DNA of 13,201 nucleotides from Syntrophales bacterium (GTDB taxonomy: Bacteria; Desulfobacterota; Syntrophia; Syntrophales; UBA2251): NCBI GenBank assembly GCA_023230905.1, contig JALNWL010000051.1, forward strand, positions 1 through 13,201, in the 5' to 3' direction. The translations under genes were made by a program, and so were the position numbers. Of this stretch, positions 12,496-13,201 are shown in pieces (position 1 is the first letter of the stretch; the number at the start of each line of letters is the position of its first letter). A model generated the notes under the pieces. It saw only the letters and a program-made list of their open reading frames with translations, did not search any database and was not told the DNA's origin.

Positions 12496-13201
12496 TTAGA
12501 GCTTTTCGTTGACGATCTTCCGGATCTCCCGCTTCAGGATCTTGCCGAGTCCGGTCTTCGGCAGGGCGTCAAAGATGAAGATCTTCTTCGGGGCCACGAA
12601 GTGGTGCAGATGCTGGTTCAGGTAGGCCAGGAGTTCCTCCTCGGTGGCCTTCTGTCCGGGTTTGAGGGTGACGACCGCGGCGACCTCCTCGCCGTACTTT
12701 TCGTCCGGGATGGCGATGACGGCGCACTCCCAGACAGCGGGATGCTTGTAGAGCCAGCCTTCGGCGACGCCCGGATCGATGTTCTCCCCGCCCTTGATGA
12801 TGAGGTCCTTCACGCGGCCCGTGATGTAGAGTTCCCCGTCGTCGTCCATTTTACCCAGGTCACCTGTGTGCAGCCAGCCGTCGATGAGGGCCAGCGACGT
12901 TTCTTTGGGTTTGTTGAGATAGCCCTTCATGATGATGGGGCCCTTGCAGATGACCTCGCCCTCTTCACCGCGGGGAACTTCCTTGCCGTTCAGATCGACG
13001 AGCTTCAGGGCCAGGCCGGGCAGAGGGAAGCCAACGCTGCCGGGCTTGCGCGGCCAGTCGCGACGCTGCCGGGCGATGGATCCGCCGACCTCGGTGCAGC
13101 CGTAGCCCTGGGTGATCTCCTTGCCGAACATCTTCTGGGCCTTCTCCAGGGTTTCGAGCGCGAGCGGACCGCCGGAGCAGATGAGGAGGTCGAGCGAGGA
13201 G
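12496..13201 (-). CDS. Acyl-CoA synthetase (AMP-forming), C-terminal part; 5' end outside window
   Basis: The open frame runs without a stop from the window edge and shows about 235 C-terminal residues of an ANL-superfamily ligase, which activates a carboxylic acid with ATP and CoA in the cytoplasm. Visible signatures are the adenine-binding GYGCTEVGG, the ATP-binding Asp in the WLHTGDLG segment, the hinge GELYITGRVKDLIIKGGENI and the C-terminal PKTGLGKILKREIR with the catalytic Lys. An internal ATG at 13131 is not the start, because the conserved sequence LLICSGGPLA precedes it. One deviation is DPGVAEGWLYKHPAV where relatives usually read [DP]-x-E-[IV]-E-x-x-L. The BKACE gene follows on the same strand, so the acid made or used by BKACE may be the ligase substrate. 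Chain-length preference cannot be told. Confidence 0.92.
   Translation of the reverse strand, partial: SSLDLLICSGGPLALETLEKAQKMFGKEITQGYGCTEVGGSIARQRRDWPRKPGSVGFPLPGLALKLVDLNGKEVPRGEEGEVICKGPIIMKGYLNKPKETSLALIDGWLHTGDLGKMDDDGELYITGRVKDLIIKGGENIDPGVAEGWLYKHPAVWECAVIAIPDEKYGEEVAAVVTLKPGQKATEEELLAYLNQHLHHFVAPKKIFIFDALPKTGLGKILKREIRKIVNEKL

Overview
The window looks like a chromosomal segment of an anaerobic, cytochrome-rich, GC-rich bacterium. A deltaproteobacterial / Desulfobacterota lineage, perhaps near the Syntrophales, is my best guess. It rests on a periplasmic multihaem flavocytochrome pair, System II cytochrome c maturation (ResB/CcsA), and acyl-CoA ligase plus beta-keto acid cleavage genes. 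I cannot confirm the taxonomy from sequence alone.

Layout, left to right. (1) Positions 1-75 hold the end of an unidentified + strand gene, followed by a perfect 25-bp hairpin (142-195) that can terminate transcription from both sides. (2) Positions 209-2380 (minus) hold a two-gene periplasmic reductase: a Tat-exported FAD reductase of the fumarate-reductase flavocytochrome family and, downstream, a six-CxxCH cytochrome. (3) Positions 2545-3182 (minus) hold two small membrane proteins, an AtpZ/AtpI-like protein and a signal-peptide two-helix protein laid out like an ATP synthase c subunit, closed by a strong terminator. (4) Positions 3452-8160 (minus) are the most striking part: a promoter, a fluoride (crcB-type) riboswitch, then a bacterial dynamin-like GTPase, an enolase, a small STAND/ORC-like P-loop ATPase and an alpha-alpha toroid protein (prenyltransferase / squalene-cyclase repeat fold). 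The genes lie close together and the last two overlap. (5) Positions 8252-10544 (plus) are a divergent promoter with resB and ccsA overlapping at ATGA. (6) Positions 10718-11302 (plus) encode a secreted single-HKD phospholipase D-like protein. (7) A convergent terminator (11441-11485) separates it from a minus-strand pair: an acyl-CoA synthetase (cut by the window edge) and a BKACE (DUF849) enzyme.

How the genes fit together. The reductase pair (2) needs haem attached to an exported apocytochrome, which is the job of ResB/CcsA (5), so the window links periplasmic anaerobic respiration with the machinery that builds its cytochromes. The acyl-CoA ligase / BKACE pair suggests CoA-dependent catabolism of an organic acid. 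The fluoride-switched operon is separate: enolase is the classic fluoride-sensitive enzyme, so a fluoride-induced extra enolase makes sense. The dynamin, ATPase and toroid proteins have no fluoride role known to me. No CrcB/Fluc or CLC-F exporter is in the window. I regard this operon as the best candidate here for an undescribed system, namely a fluoride-stress module combining metabolic target replacement with membrane and NTPase components.
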